Shown: positions 9,231-18,325, counted from the first letter of the stretch. The stretch: DNA of 64,000 bases from Rhodocyclaceae bacterium (GCA_030824115.1 JAVBYI010000004.1:124001-188000); one strand, 5' to 3'. Translations and numbers: made by a program. Notes: generated by a model from the letters alone, not told the origin.

Positions 9231-9893
9231 TCAGGCTTTCCACTGCCGCTGAATGATGTCGCGGATCAGGTGCAGGCGGCGATGGAAGAAATGGTCGGCG
9301 CCGGCGATGACGGTGATGGGCAGGTCGAGGGGTTCGGCCCAGGCCAGCACGTTGGGGAGCGGCACGGTTTCATCCTTGGCACCGTGGATGACGATGGTGT
9401 CGGCGGGTACAGCGGCGGTTTCGTAGCGGCGCAAGCCTTCGATGAAGCCGGACGCGGTGCCGACCAGCACCAGCCGTTTGGCCGGATCGGCGATTTCGGT
9501 CAGCCGCAGGGCAAGCCGTGTGATGACGTAGGCACCAAAGGAAAAGCCGGCCAGATAAACCGGTAGCGCGTTGCCAAAGCGACCGCGCGCATAGGCATGC
9601 ACGGCCAGCAGGTCTTCGGTTTCGGCCACGCCATGATCGTGTTCGCCCTCGCTGCCGCCGACGCCGCGAAAACTGGGGCGCAGCGTGACACAGCCGAGTT
9701 CGCGAAATGCCTTGGCGAGGGAGGTGACGACCTTGTTATCGGCAGTGCCGCCGAACAGCGGGTGCGGATGGGCGATCAGTGCAATGCCAGTGGTGGTCGC
9801 GTGCGGCTCCACGCCGGAAGCTTGCGACGGCTCCACAAACACCTCGATGCGCCCATCAGGGCCGTCGAGGAAGACATGTTCGTGGCGCGACAT
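9231..9893 (-). CDS. Alpha/beta hydrolase (COG2945-like)
   Basis: This 220-residue cytoplasmic hydrolase has the nucleophile elbow GFSFG and the catalytic histidine in GADHFFHRR near the C-terminus. It opens with a strand and the motif IAHPHPLFGGT, typical of small predicted hydrolases of this group. Substrate is unknown. The ATG at 9893 overlaps the ferredoxin stop (TGATG), so the two genes are translationally coupled. A longer frame up to 10025 is rejected because it would run antisense-like through the ferredoxin gene. Confidence 0.85.
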   Translation of the reverse strand: MSRHEHVFLDGPDGRIEVFVEPSQASGVEPHATTTGIALIAHPHPLFGGTADNKVVTSLAKAFRELGCVTLRPSFRGVGGSEGEHDHGVAETEDLLAVHAYARGRFGNALPVYLAGFSFGAYVITRLALRLTEIADPAKRLVLVGTASGFIEGLRRYETAAVPADTIVIHGAKDETVPLPNVLAWAEPLDLPITVIAGADHFFHRRLHLIRDIIQRQWKA

Positions 9894-10201
9894 CAGATTC
9901 TCAAACGCTCGACAACCTGCCCCTTGGCGAGGTGGGAATCGACGATCTCGTCGATATCTTCCTGATCGACGTAGGTGTACCAGACGGCCTCTGGATAAAC
10001 GACGATGACCGGGCCCTGGTCGCAACGGTCGAGGCAGCCGGCGCTGTTGATGCGCACCTTGCCGGGAATCTTGTCACCGAGGGCCTTGACGCGATCCTTG
10101 CAGTAGTCGCGCATGGCCTGGGCATTGTGATTGTTACAGCACATCTCGCCAGCGGCACGCTGGTTGGTGCAGAAAAAGACATGGTATTTGAAGTGACTCA
10201 T
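9893..10201 (-). CDS. Thioredoxin-like [2Fe-2S] ferredoxin
   Basis: This 102-residue protein resembles the thioredoxin-fold [2Fe-2S] ferredoxins related to Aquifex Fd and the NuoE C-terminal domain. Ligand cysteines are seen in VFFCTNQRAAGEMCC and in NSAGCLDRCDQGP. VVVYPEAVWYTYV and the acidic C-terminal helix are typical. It probably carries electrons in the cytoplasm; no redox partner is encoded next to it. The start is the ATG at 10201. It forms a two-gene operon with the downstream hydrolase. Confidence 0.88.
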   Translation of the reverse strand: MSHFKYHVFFCTNQRAAGEMCCNNHNAQAMRDYCKDRVKALGDKIPGKVRINSAGCLDRCDQGPVIVVYPEAVWYTYVDQEDIDEIVDSHLAKGQVVERLRI

Positions 10202-10246
10202 GGTTGCTCCTCGTTCCTGAAGCGACAATGTAGCAAATGTCGCCGG

Positions 10247-10270
10247 AAAAGTCGGCGCTGGCCGGACGGC
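10247..10270 (+). repeat. Dispersed 24-bp repeat, copy 2 (intergenic)
   Basis: 23 of 24 positions match the consensus. It lies in the short divergent region between the ferredoxin and MFS genes, ending nine bases before the MFS start, so it may overlap their promoters. Confidence 0.9.
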
Positions 10271-10278
10271 GATAAACT

Positions 10279-11547
10279 GTGCGCGTGCCCCATCTACCCC
10301 TTGATCCTGCCCGCGAGCGCATCCTGCTGGTGACGCTTGCCGCCATCCAGTTTGCGCACATTCTCGACTTCATGGTGATGATGCCGCTCGGTCCGATCCT
10401 GATGCGCGAGTTGGCGATCGACGCGCACCAGTTTGGTCTGCTGGTCTCGTCCTATACCTTTACGGCGGCGCTGGCCGGTATTCCGATGGCGATGGTGGCC
10501 GACCGCTTCGAGCGCAAGCGCATGCTGCTGACGATGTTTGCCTTGTTCGGGCTGGCGACACTCGCCTGTGCGCTCGCAAACGATTACACCACCCTGCTGC
10601 TGGCGCGCGGCGTGGCGGGCGCGTTCGGGGGCGTGCTCGGTGCGCTGGTGCAAACCATGGTCGGCGACCTGATTCCCTTCGAGCGCCGCGGTCGTGCCAG
10701 TGGCGTCATCATGTCGGCATTCTCGGTGTCCACGGTGGCAGGCGTGCCGCTCTCGCTGTTTCTCGCCAACACCTTCGGCTGGCGTTCCCCGTTTCTGCTG
10801 ATTGCCGCCCTGACGCTGCTCGTGTTGCTGGTCGGCGTACGCCAGTTACCGCTGATGCGCGGCCATCTGCCGACCGCCGCCAGCGATGAAACAGCGCGGG
10901 CACATCCCCTTGCCGCGATGGCGGCGGTGCTGCGCGACGCCAATCATTGGCGGGCGTTTGCCTTCATGGCGCTGGCGATCTTTTCGGGTTTCACGGTGAT
11001 TCCCTACATCACCATCTATGCCACCGCGAATGTCGGCATCGCGCAGACGGACATTCCCTATCTGTATCTGGCCGGGGGGTGTGCCACCTTCTTTACCGCG
11101 CGCTGGATCGGGCGGCGCACCGATGCCTGGGGCAAGGTGCGCACCTATCGCCGGATTGCGATCTTTTCATTGCTACCCCTGTTCGTGCAGACGCATCTGT
11201 CATCGTCACCACTGTGGCTGATGATTGCCTGCACGACGGTATTTTTCATCCTCGTTCCCGGTCGCATGGTGCCGGTGATGGCGATCATGACCTCCGCCGC
11301 CCAGCCACGCTTGCGCGGCACTTTCATGGCGATCAATGCCTCGGTGCAAAACTTGTGTTCCGGGCTGGCGGCTTATCTGGGCGGCTGGTTGATCGCGATG
11401 GAAAACGGCCAGGTCGTCGGCTACGGCAATGTGGGCCTGCTGGCGATGGGCATGACGCTGGTGGCGATGCTATTTGCCGGGACGATTCGGCTGCATGCCG
11501 TCTCGCCAGCGCCGACATTTACGTCGGCGTCGGTGCGGGATACTTGA
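10279..11547 (+). CDS. MFS transporter, DHA1/AraJ-like
   Basis: This 422-residue protein has about 12 hydrophobic segments and the major-facilitator motif A as ADRFERKRMLL between helices 2 and 3. It opens with TLAAIQFAHILDFMVMMPLGP, characteristic of a DHA1-like group of putative sugar or drug efflux proteins. The start is GTG at 10279 or at 10285. The last residues, AVSPAPTFTSASVRDT, come largely from a copy of the 24-bp repeat (11497-11520). The 3' end overlaps the convergent MazG-like gene by 29 bases. The substrate cannot be told. Confidence 0.85.
   Translation: MRVPHLPLDPARERILLVTLAAIQFAHILDFMVMMPLGPILMRELAIDAHQFGLLVSSYTFTAALAGIPMAMVADRFERKRMLLTMFALFGLATLACALANDYTTLLLARGVAGAFGGVLGALVQTMVGDLIPFERRGRASGVIMSAFSVSTVAGVPLSLFLANTFGWRSPFLLIAALTLLVLLVGVRQLPLMRGHLPTAASDETARAHPLAAMAAVLRDANHWRAFAFMALAIFSGFTVIPYITIYATANVGIAQTDIPYLYLAGGCATFFTARWIGRRTDAWGKVRTYRRIAIFSLLPLFVQTHLSSSPLWLMIACTTVFFILVPGRMVPVMAIMTSAAQPRLRGTFMAINASVQNLCSGLAAYLGGWLIAMENGQVVGYGNVGLLAMGMTLVAMLFAGTIRLHAVSPAPTFTSASVRDT
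11497..11520 (-). repeat. Dispersed 24-bp repeat, copy 3 (at convergent gene ends)
   Basis: 21 of 24 positions match on the minus strand (AAATGTCGG variant). It encodes AVSPAPTF at the C-terminus of the MFS protein, and its T-tract supplies two bases of the TAA stop of the convergent MazG-like gene. Confidence 0.85.
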
Positions 11548-11863
11548 TTGCGTTCTTGACGATCTTGTCGCGGGCCGCCGCAATCAGGTCGATATCGAGC
11601 GCATCGGCCAGTTCGACCAGATAGATCAACGTGTCGGCGACCTCGTCACGAATCTCGCCTAGCTTTTCCGCCGAGGGCGTGAGACTTTCCTCGGGCGTGG
11701 CCCACTGGAAATGCTCGACCAGTTCGGCGGCTTCGACGATCATCGCCATCGCGAGATTCTTCGGGGTGTGGTATTGCCGCCAGTCACGGGCGGCGGCGAA
11801 TTCGCGCAGCGCATCGCGCAAGCTGACCAGATCAGTGATGGCGGTAGGGGTTATGGTGGTCAT
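11519..11863 (-). CDS. MazG-like nucleotide pyrophosphohydrolase
   Basis: This 114-residue all-alpha NTP pyrophosphatase is of the dCTPase/RS21-C6 type, likely removing non-canonical nucleotides. The metal-binding set is visible: EAAELVEHFQW (ExxE) and EIRDEVADTLIYL (ExxxD). Length is normal for the single-domain form. It overlaps the VanZ-like gene upstream by 32 bases, which suggests coupled translation, and its stop lies in a copy of the 24-bp repeat. Confidence 0.88.
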   Translation of the reverse strand: MTTITPTAITDLVSLRDALREFAAARDWRQYHTPKNLAMAMIVEAAELVEHFQWATPEESLTPSAEKLGEIRDEVADTLIYLVELADALDIDLIAAARDKIVKNAIKYPAPTPT

Positions 11864-12902
11864 GGCGACTCCTTGAAAGCATCAGCCAGGGCAGGGCGAG
11901 AAAGGGCCACAGCGCGGTGGCAAGGCGCGTGAGTCCGTTGAAGTTGAGAAAATGACCGGGCTGCCAGGACCGCAGGGTGTCTTCCAGATAGGGGTTGTCC
12001 GGCATCAGGTTGGCCAGCACGGCGGCGAACATCAGGGCCAGCGCGGCGAGCGCCTGACGTGGGGCGGCGGGCAGGGGCATCACGGCAATCCACAGCAGCA
12101 GTCCCAGCCCGAGACCGCCCAGGCTGCCCGGTGTGGCCCAGGCCAGGCCATTGGCGCCGTGCATCAGTACCAGCAGGGCGAAGCTTTTGACGGCGAGTGC
12201 CGCGAGTATCAGGACGGGGGGCAGGAGCAGTGGATGGTTGGCAGCAAGCCGGGTGGCAATCAGGGCGATGGCCCAGGTTTGTGCGGCGACACTGGCCATC
12301 TCCAGTGCCAGGAAATCCTCGGCTGCAAACGGCAAGGCGGCGGGCAGGCCGAGCAGGCTGCGCAGGTTGCCATTGCCGAACAGGATGGTTTCCGGGTTGA
12401 GTTGGGTCAGTAACCAGAGCGCTACCAGCACCAGTCCGATGTCGCCATAGGGGCCGTGCAGAAAGCGCCGCTGCCGCCAGGCATGCAGGCGCCCGCCGTC
12501 GAGCAGATCGCGCCCCCAGCGCAGGCTGGCCAAGGCGCCCAGAAAGGCACCGCCGGCATTGCTGGCGAAATCGAGATTGGAAGGCACGCGGCTGGGCAGG
12601 TAGTTTTGCAGGGCCTCGATGCCTAGGCTGAAAGTGGCACAGCACAGGGTAGTCAGCAAGACGGCCAGCGCGGGAGCCAGTGAGCGACTGAGTGCGGCCG
12701 CCCACAGAAAACCGAGCGGCAGATAAGCGAATGCATTGGCGCTCAGGTCGAAACCGGTGACATAGCGCGGCCAGGCGGCATCCAGAAAAGCGAGGGCATC
12801 GATGCCGGAATCACGCCAGCCGCTGAAGGGGTGCAGGCTGGCATACAGCACCAGCAGCGTGTAGACGCCGGCGAGATACAGCGGCAGTCGTGAGCGCATC
12901 AT
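11832..12902 (-). CDS. VanZ-like family membrane protein
   Basis: This 356-residue integral membrane protein begins with a VanZ-like domain (SLHPFSGWRDSG, then FAYLPLGFLWAA, and a helix before NLDFASNAGGAFLGA) and continues with six or so more hydrophobic segments. VanZ proteins give low-level teicoplanin resistance in enterococci, but the role of proteobacterial members is unknown. It overlaps the MazG-like gene, which is a frequent arrangement only in local lineages, so no function is inferred from it. Confidence 0.8.
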   Translation of the reverse strand: MMRSRLPLYLAGVYTLLVLYASLHPFSGWRDSGIDALAFLDAAWPRYVTGFDLSANAFAYLPLGFLWAAALSRSLAPALAVLLTTLCCATFSLGIEALQNYLPSRVPSNLDFASNAGGAFLGALASLRWGRDLLDGGRLHAWRQRRFLHGPYGDIGLVLVALWLLTQLNPETILFGNGNLRSLLGLPAALPFAAEDFLALEMASVAAQTWAIALIATRLAANHPLLLPPVLILAALAVKSFALLVLMHGANGLAWATPGSLGGLGLGLLLWIAVMPLPAAPRQALAALALMFAAVLANLMPDNPYLEDTLRSWQPGHFLNFNGLTRLATALWPFLALPWLMLSRSRHDHHNPYRHH

Positions 12903-12929
12903 CGGCTATGCCACCGCACGGTGGCCAGC

Positions 12930-13430
12930 TCAGACGTGGTGGAGTGTGGCGCGGGCGGCTAGGCGCGCGCGCAGGCGCAACAGCAGTTCGGCGGGAGACA
13001 GCCGGGCCGGATCGAAACGCGGCAGATCGATGCCGTCGAGCGTGTTCTTGACCAGCAGGCCGAGGTCGGTATCGCCTTCCATCAGCAGGCGGCGGTTGAA
13101 GAACAGCGTGTCCGGGTCTTCCTCGCGGGCCAGCAGGGCAATGAAATCGCGCGCGCGGGCCGAGATGGTGAGATCCGCCGGCGTGGTATCGAAAACCGGA
13201 CGAAAACCGCGTTCGCCATAACCGAAGCGCAGCGTCATGCCGGCATCGATGACGCGGATGACGAAGCGCTTGCCGATCAGTGGCTCCAGCGGTTCGCGTG
13301 GGATCAGGCGGTCGAGGACCAGATTCAGGCCGGTGACCAGCGCCAGTGTCGGCGGCAGTTGCGGCAGCTTGTGGCCGAGGCGGGCCAGCGGGGCGGGCAG
13401 GGTAAAGTCAGGCAGCTTGAAGTTCGTCAT
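12930..13430 (-). CDS. ubiT: Ubiquinone anaerobic biosynthesis accessory factor UbiT
   Basis: This 166-residue SCP2-type lipid-binding protein is known in E. coli (YhbT) to bind polyprenyl intermediates for O2-independent ubiquinone synthesis. Here [19 protein letters not shown] and [15 protein letters not shown] are typical, with [20 protein letters not shown] at the end of the domain. The ATG at 13430 is chosen because it overlaps the ubiV stop (ATGA). It is last in ubiU-ubiV-ubiT, so this is the complete anaerobic hydroxylation set. Confidence 0.9.
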   Translation of the reverse strand: MTNFKLPDFTLPAPLARLGHKLPQLPPTLALVTGLNLVLDRLIPREPLEPLIGKRFVIRVIDAGMTLRFGYGERGFRPVFDTTPADLTISARARDFIALLAREEDPDTLFFNRRLLMEGDTDLGLLVKNTLDGIDLPRFDPARLSPAELLLRLRARLAARATLHHV

Positions 13431-14323
13431 GTCGTTACCCAATCCAGTCCAGGTTGTTCGTGCCAGAAGCCGTTGCAGTAATCACCCGTCGGCATGCTGG
13501 CGCTGTTGCCATTTATCAGTGCGCGGTAGGCGCCAATGATCCCGGCCATTTGATCCGACTGGGGCGACAGGCGCAGGAGTCCGACGCCTGCGGCGGCCAG
13601 CGCCGGTAACTCGCGTTCGAGATGATAAACCCGCGCCGACATGGTCTGGATGCCGTTGATCGTCAGGAAGTCTGCGCCCTCGCGGGTTTTGAGATTCAGA
13701 CCATCGGGAAACTCGATGCAGCGGAACTCACAGCTGTCCTTCTGCAGGTGATAGCGGCGTGCGGTAAAGCAGCGTGCCGAATAGGCCAGCGGCAGACGGC
13801 CATGGACGAAGACTTCGGTCTCCATGCCCTCATTTGCCAAATTGGGCATGTCCTTGCTGATGTTCGTGAGCGCCGTGCGGCCCATCTCGGGTGGCATGAT
13901 CCAGCGCGTGGCGCCACAGTCGGCCAGCAGTTTCAGCGTGTGGCTGTTGAAGATGTTGAGTGTCGGGCCGGCAACAAAATGCTGACCACGTTCGGCGAGT
14001 TGGCGTACCGCGCCCATCTCGTTGGCCTCAATGGTCAGCCGGGTATCTTCTTTGGCCGCATCCATCAGGCGGCGCACAGCCTTGAGATCGGATTCCGATT
14101 CGATCAGCGGCAGCGTCGACAAGGCGACCTGCTTGCCGGCATCGGCGAGCACGGTGGCGACTTCGATCCAGTCGTCAAGGCGCATCTCGTGACGGCGTGA
14201 GCAGACGGCCTCGCCGAGATAGATGACATCGACGGGCTGCTCCGCCATCTCGGCATAGAAATCCATCGTCCGCTGGCGTGACCAGTAGAACAGCAGGGGG
14301 CCGAGGGAAAGTTTCATTTCCAC
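13427..14323 (-). CDS. ubiV: Ubiquinone biosynthesis protein UbiV (U32 family)
   Basis: This 298-residue U32 peptidase-family protein forms, with UbiU, an iron-sulfur heterodimer that hydroxylates ubiquinone precursors without oxygen. It starts with [11 protein letters not shown] and has the cysteine cluster [21 protein letters not shown], expected to bind [4Fe-4S] with one more Cys. [14 protein letters not shown] is a family signature. It overlaps ubiU by 10 bases and ubiT by four. The older annotation as a collagenase-like protease is not supported in this context. Confidence 0.93.
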   Translation of the reverse strand: MEMKLSLGPLLFYWSRQRTMDFYAEMAEQPVDVIYLGEAVCSRRHEMRLDDWIEVATVLADAGKQVALSTLPLIESESDLKAVRRLMDAAKEDTRLTIEANEMGAVRQLAERGQHFVAGPTLNIFNSHTLKLLADCGATRWIMPPEMGRTALTNISKDMPNLANEGMETEVFVHGRLPLAYSARCFTARRYHLQKDSCEFRCIEFPDGLNLKTREGADFLTINGIQTMSARVYHLERELPALAAAGVGLLRLSPQSDQMAGIIGAYRALINGNSASMPTGDYCNGFWHEQPGLDWVTT

Positions 14324-15321
14324 GGGCGGTTATAAGCGCCGAGGGTGGCGGACTGACCTTCGGAGACCTTGTTGAGTTCGGTCATCCATGCGGGTGAAAC
14401 GACAAAGTGTTCAGGGGCGCGTGTACAGGTATCGATGGCCTGTCGCCATACCTTGGTAACTTGTGAAACATAGGCGGGACTGCGCTGGCGGCCCTCGATC
14501 TTGATGGCGCGGATGCCCATTTTCAACAGTTCAGGCAGCAGTTCCAGCGTGTTGAGGCTAGTCGGCTCTTCAATCGCGTAGTAGGTCTCGTCGTCGACTT
14601 CGAAGCGGCCCTTGCACAGCGTTGGATAGCCGGCCCGTTCACCCGCGCCGAACTTGTCGATGAGGATGCCGTTCAGGCGCGTTTCCATGCCGGTGGGTGT
14701 TTCTTCGTAACGGACCGCCTTGCCCGGCGAACAGGCACCGTTGCAGTTGGGCGAGGTGCCGGTGGCGTAGGCGGACAATGCACAGCGGCCCTCGACCATG
14801 ACGCACAGGCCACCGAAGCCGAACACCTCGATTTCCACCGGGGTGTTTTTCACCACCTGCTCAACCTGTGCCAGCGATAGCACGCGCGGCAGCACGGCAC
14901 GCTGGATATTGAAACGTTCGCGGTAAAAGTTGATCGCCTCGTAGTTGGTGGCCGAGCCTTGTACGGACAGATGCAGGCGCAATTGCGGATGGGTACGGTG
15001 CGCGTAGTCCATCAAACCGGGGTCGGCAAGGATGATCGCATCGACGCCAAAGGCGGCGGCTTTGTCCACGGCTGCCGTCCAGCGCGACCAGTTGTCGCTT
15101 TGCGGGAAGGTGTTGAGCGCGATGAGTACCTTGGCACCGCGCTGATGCGCGTAGGCGACGCCTTCTTTCAGGCTCTTGTCGTCAAAGTTGAGGCCGGTGA
15201 AGTTGCGTGCGTTGGTCTCGTCGCGAAAGCCGGTATAGACGCAGTCGGCGCCATGGTCGACGGCGGTCTTGAGGGCCGGCAGGCCGCCGGCTGGGCAGAC
15301 GAGTTCGAAAGGGGTCTTCAT
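14314..15321 (-). CDS. ubiU: Ubiquinone biosynthesis protein UbiU (U32 family)
   Basis: This 335-residue partner of UbiV opens with [18 protein letters not shown] and carries the U32 cysteine pattern [22 protein letters not shown] with further cysteines downstream for a [4Fe-4S] cluster; [17 protein letters not shown] is a family signature. The ATG at 15321 is the start. The open frame extends to 15525 but that part contains a copy of the 24-bp repeat and no family match, so it is rejected. An FNR-type promoter lies just upstream. Confidence 0.94.
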   Translation of the reverse strand: MKTPFELVCPAGGLPALKTAVDHGADCVYTGFRDETNARNFTGLNFDDKSLKEGVAYAHQRGAKVLIALNTFPQSDNWSRWTAAVDKAAAFGVDAIILADPGLMDYAHRTHPQLRLHLSVQGSATNYEAINFYRERFNIQRAVLPRVLSLAQVEQVVKNTPVEIEVFGFGGLCVMVEGRCALSAYATGTSPNCNGACSPGKAVRYEETPTGMETRLNGILIDKFGAGERAGYPTLCKGRFEVDDETYYAIEEPTSLNTLELLPELLKMGIRAIKIEGRQRSPAYVSQVTKVWRQAIDTCTRAPEHFVVSPAWMTELNKVSEGQSATLGAYNRPWK

Positions 15322-15333
15322 GGTGGAGGGCGG

Positions 15334-15375
15334 ACTATAAAACTTCGACGTCTGCACCGGCTTGACTTGGATCAA
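15334..15375 (-). promoter_or_regulatory. FNR/ANR-type promoter for ubiUVT
   Basis: On the minus strand, TTGATCCAAGTCAA (15375-15362) matches the FNR box TTGAT-N4-ATCAA in nine of ten bases. A -10 element, TATAGT (15339-15334), begins 30 bases beyond the box centre, which is the class II spacing (centre at -41.5). The predicted transcript would start near 15327, only six bases before the ubiU ATG, so the message may be almost leaderless; no Shine-Dalgarno is seen there. Confidence 0.7.
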
Positions 15376-15383
15376 CGACTGCA

Positions 15384-15407
15384 AAAAGTCGGCGCTGGCG
15401 GGGCGGC
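15384..15407 (+). repeat. Dispersed 24-bp repeat, copy 4 (intergenic)
   Basis: 22 of 24 positions match. It lies between the diguanylate cyclase stop and the FNR box of ubiU, nine bases from the box. Confidence 0.9.
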
Positions 15408-15430
15408 GTAAAGGTGGATTCGGGGCAGGC

Positions 15431-16891
15431 TCAGGCGGCTTCGACCCGGTTGCGCCCGGCGTTTTTCGCTTTGTAGAGGGCTGTATCGGCACGATCGACT
15501 GCCTGGTCGGCTGACTCGTTGCCATTGAATTCGCTGACGCCGATGCTGATGGTCAGATTGAGGGTTCTCCCCTGGATTTCGATCGGCAGCGCACCGATGG
15601 ATTCGCGCAGATTCTCGGCAATGCGCAGGGCTTCGTTGCGGTCGCAGCCCTTGAGGGCCAGCAGGAATTCCTCGCCGCCCCAGCGTACGGCGAGGTCTGA
15701 TTCGCGCAGGCCGCTTTCCAGTCGGCGCGCGATGATCGTCAGCACTTCATCGCCAATCTGGTGGCCGTGCGCGTCGTTGATGTGTTTGAAGTGGTCGATA
15801 TCGATCACCAGCATGCTGATCGGCCGCGGCGCACGGCGATATTCGGCGATCAACTTGTCGATCAGAATGGTGAAGGCATGGCGGTTGAGCAGGCCGGTCA
15901 GTTTGTCGGTCGAGGCCATTTCCTCAAGCTGCCACTGGTAGCGGTTGAAGGCGAACTGGATCAGGAAAATCACGATCAGTGTGACGACCACGCTGATTAG
16001 TAGATTGGTGTAGAGCGTCTGACGTACCGCAGCCAAGGCTACCGCTTCGTTCTGTTCGACGAACAGCAGCCATTTGAGTTCAGGCAGGTAGTTCACATGA
16101 AGAATGTGGTTGTCGCCATCGGCCTCGTACTGATAGGAACCGCGGCGATCACTGATGATGCGGTCGATTTGCGGCCCCAGGCTGGGTACCGTGTGCAAGT
16201 CGACCGGATAATTTTTCTTGCTGCCGAACTCGACGACACGTCCGCGCAGGTCGACGAAGTAGATCTTGCGCTTGTAGCGTTCCTGGTATTCCTGAATCAG
16301 GTGGCGGACGGCGTCCACGGTGAGGCCGATGCCCGTTGCGCCGATGTAGTTGCCGGCGTAGTCGAAGACGCGATAATTGATAAAGATGGTCAGCGCATCG
16401 GCATTGGCGAGATCGGGGTCGACGTTGATCTCGTAGTCCTCGGAGAGGCCGCGTACGCGGTAGTACCAGGCGTCGCGCGGCTCGAAGGAGGAGACGCGCT
16501 TGAGCGCACCTTCGGCGGTGTAGTACATGCCGGTCTTGTCCGAGACGAAGAAGCTGCTGAAGGCGCCGTGGCGCTCCTTGATCTCCTTGAGAAAGCGGGC
16601 CATCTCCGGCAAGGTTTTCTCGCCGCGCAAGACCCAGTCGCGCACGAAGGTATCGTGTGCCATGGTCATCGAGATCAGAATCGGGCGAATCAGGTCGCGC
16701 TGAATTTCCGAATAGATGTTGCTCGCCGTCAGTGGCAGATCCTGCGCGATGATGGTTTCGCGAATGGCCTGCTTGGAAACGAAGTAGCCGATCAGCGAGA
16801 CGGCGATGAATCCGGCCGACAGCAGCACCCACAGCATCAGCATGAGCTGGCGGCGATCAAAAATGGTGGGGCGGGTGAGTGCGCGGGTCAT
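15431..16891 (-). CDS. Membrane diguanylate cyclase with periplasmic dCACHE sensor
   Basis: This 486-residue protein should make cyclic-di-GMP. A first membrane helix (LMLMLWVLLSAGFIAVSLIGY) is followed by a periplasmic region of about 240 residues of CACHE type (FFVSDKTGMYY, YYRVRGL, YIGATGIGLTVD). A second helix (TNLLISVVVTLIVIFLIQF) leads to a GGDEF domain with active site GGEEF and, five residues before it, the RESD inhibitory site. It is therefore predicted active and product-inhibited. The gene stands alone; what it senses is unknown. Confidence 0.92.
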   Translation of the reverse strand: MTRALTRPTIFDRRQLMLMLWVLLSAGFIAVSLIGYFVSKQAIRETIIAQDLPLTASNIYSEIQRDLIRPILISMTMAHDTFVRDWVLRGEKTLPEMARFLKEIKERHGAFSSFFVSDKTGMYYTAEGALKRVSSFEPRDAWYYRVRGLSEDYEINVDPDLANADALTIFINYRVFDYAGNYIGATGIGLTVDAVRHLIQEYQERYKRKIYFVDLRGRVVEFGSKKNYPVDLHTVPSLGPQIDRIISDRRGSYQYEADGDNHILHVNYLPELKWLLFVEQNEAVALAAVRQTLYTNLLISVVVTLIVIFLIQFAFNRYQWQLEEMASTDKLTGLLNRHAFTILIDKLIAEYRRAPRPISMLVIDIDHFKHINDAHGHQIGDEVLTIIARRLESGLRESDLAVRWGGEEFLLALKGCDRNEALRIAENLRESIGALPIEIQGRTLNLTISIGVSEFNGNESADQAVDRADTALYKAKNAGRNRVEAA

Positions 16892-16902
16892 GACGGTCGA
16901 TT

Positions 16903-17673
16903 TTATGGCAAACCACGGGGTTTGCGTCCGGCGCGCGCAAAGGCGGCGTCGAAGAGCGGCCGGGGCAAATATTTCAGTAATGTGGCCACCACACCCATTG
17001 GCCAGGGCATCACGGCAAAGCGTGACCCCCGATCAATATGGTGCACCATGCTGCGCGCTGCATCTGCCACAGGCATCAGAAAGGGCATCGGATATGGATT
17101 CTTTTCCGTCATCGGCGTGGCGATGTAGCCGGGCGCCAGCGTGATGACCTGGATGCCGCTGCCGTGCAATTCCACGCGCAGACTTTCAAGGTAGGCAATT
17201 GCGGCGGCCTTGGAGGCGCAATAGGCGCCGGCACCGGGCAGGCCGCGAATACCGGCCACCGAGGTAATCCCAACCAGACGGCCAGCGCCCGCCTGGCGCA
17301 TCGCGGCAAGGAAGGGCTGAAAGGTATGCACCATACCCAGCACATTGGTCTCGAAGACGCGCCGAAAGGCTGGTAAGTCCTCGGCGGCTTCGGTGAGGGT
17401 GCCGACCGAGATGCCGGCGTTGGCAATCACGATGTCGGGAATGCCGGCGCGCTGGATGAAATTCTGCCCGGCAGCCGCCATGGCGACTGCATCGGTGACG
17501 TCGAGCGGGTAAAGATGGCAGGTGGCGGGCAGTGCGGCTGCGAGTGCCTGGAGTGCTTCGCCGCGCCGGGCGACCAGCCCCAGCGTAGCGCCGCGCTGCG
17601 CATACTGCTGCGCCAAGGCCATGCCGATGCCTGATGAGGCACCGGTGATCCAGACGCGCAGGGGAGCGTTCAG
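16903..17673 (-). CDS. Short-chain dehydrogenase/reductase, probable CTG start
   Basis: This SDR has NAD(P)-binding VWITGASSGIG, catalytic Ser in TSVAGIRGLPGAGAYCASK and the YxxxK pair. The first ATG in frame (17622) lies after the dinucleotide motif and would destroy it. The frame stays open upstream and reads LNAPLRVWITGASSG, so translation probably starts at CTG 17673 or CTG 17655, with the dsbA stop at 17680-17678 immediately before. Length would be 256 residues, normal for SDRs. It looks like the last gene of an argS-SPOR-dsbA-SDR operon. Substrate is unknown. Confidence 0.8.
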   Translation of the reverse strand: MNAPLRVWITGASSGIGMALAQQYAQRGATLGLVARRGEALQALAAALPATCHLYPLDVTDAVAMAAAGQNFIQRAGIPDIVIANAGISVGTLTEAAEDLPAFRRVFETNVLGMVHTFQPFLAAMRQAGAGRLVGITSVAGIRGLPGAGAYCASKAAAIAYLESLRVELHGSGIQVITLAPGYIATPMTEKNPYPMPFLMPVADAARSMVHHIDRGSRFAVMPWPMGVVATLLKYLPRPLFDAAFARAGRKPRGLP

Positions 17674-17677
17674 TTGC

Positions 17678-18325
17678 TTACTTCTTCTTGATTTCGCTGC
17701 GATTCTTGGCGATCAGACCATCGACCACCTCCAGCATGTTGCCGAAGGTGCCGAGATCCGGCGAGGGCATGTATTTGCCGCCGATAATCAGCACCGGCAC
17801 ACCGCCGAAGCCGTATTCCTGGGTCATTTCGGCCGCACGACGGACCTTGCCATCGACGGCGAAGGACTTGTACATGTCGGCGAACTGCTGGCGATCGATA
17901 CCCTGCTTGGCCACCCAGTCGAACAAGGTCTTTTCGTCGTTGAGATTGACGCGCTGCTTGATCATGGCGTTGAACACGGCGTCGTGATGCTTGTCGAGCA
18001 GGCCAAGGCTTTCCAGGGTGTAGTAGATGCGCGCGCCGGGCGCCCAGCTGTCGCGAAAAATGGCTGGCACCTTCTTGAAGCTCACATCGCCGGGCAGGTT
18101 CTTCGTCCAGGACTTGAGCAGCGGCTCGAAATCAAAACAATGGGGGCAGCCATACCAGAAGAATTCGATTACTTCGACCTTGCCCGGCGCTTCGGTGGGC
18201 TGCGGCATTTGCAGGCGGCTGTAATGCTTGCCTTCCTGCGGCGCGGCAGCCAAGGCGGGTGACAGGGCAAAGCCGCCAAGCGTGATGGCGGTGACAGCAG
18301 TAAGCAGGGTATTGAGCAACTTCAT
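17678..18325 (-). CDS. dsbA: Thiol:disulfide interchange protein DsbA
   Basis: This 215-residue periplasmic oxidant inserts disulfides into exported proteins. It has a signal peptide ending ALAAA, the active site CPHC at residues 60-63 (EFFWYGCPHCFDF), the cis-proline loop GGVPVLIIGGKY and the all-alpha insert between them. Length is normal. It lies 12 bases after the SPOR gene and directly before the SDR gene. Confidence 0.94.
   Translation of the reverse strand: MKLLNTLLTAVTAITLGGFALSPALAAAPQEGKHYSRLQMPQPTEAPGKVEVIEFFWYGCPHCFDFEPLLKSWTKNLPGDVSFKKVPAIFRDSWAPGARIYYTLESLGLLDKHHDAVFNAMIKQRVNLNDEKTLFDWVAKQGIDRQQFADMYKSFAVDGKVRRAAEMTQEYGFGGVPVLIIGGKYMPSPDLGTFGNMLEVVDGLIAKNRSEIKKK

Noticed and set aside
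15322..15525. N-terminal extension of UbiU in frame
   Set aside because: Homology begins at [13 protein letters not shown]; the extra 68 codons include a repeat copy, the FNR box and the end of the diguanylate cyclase gene.
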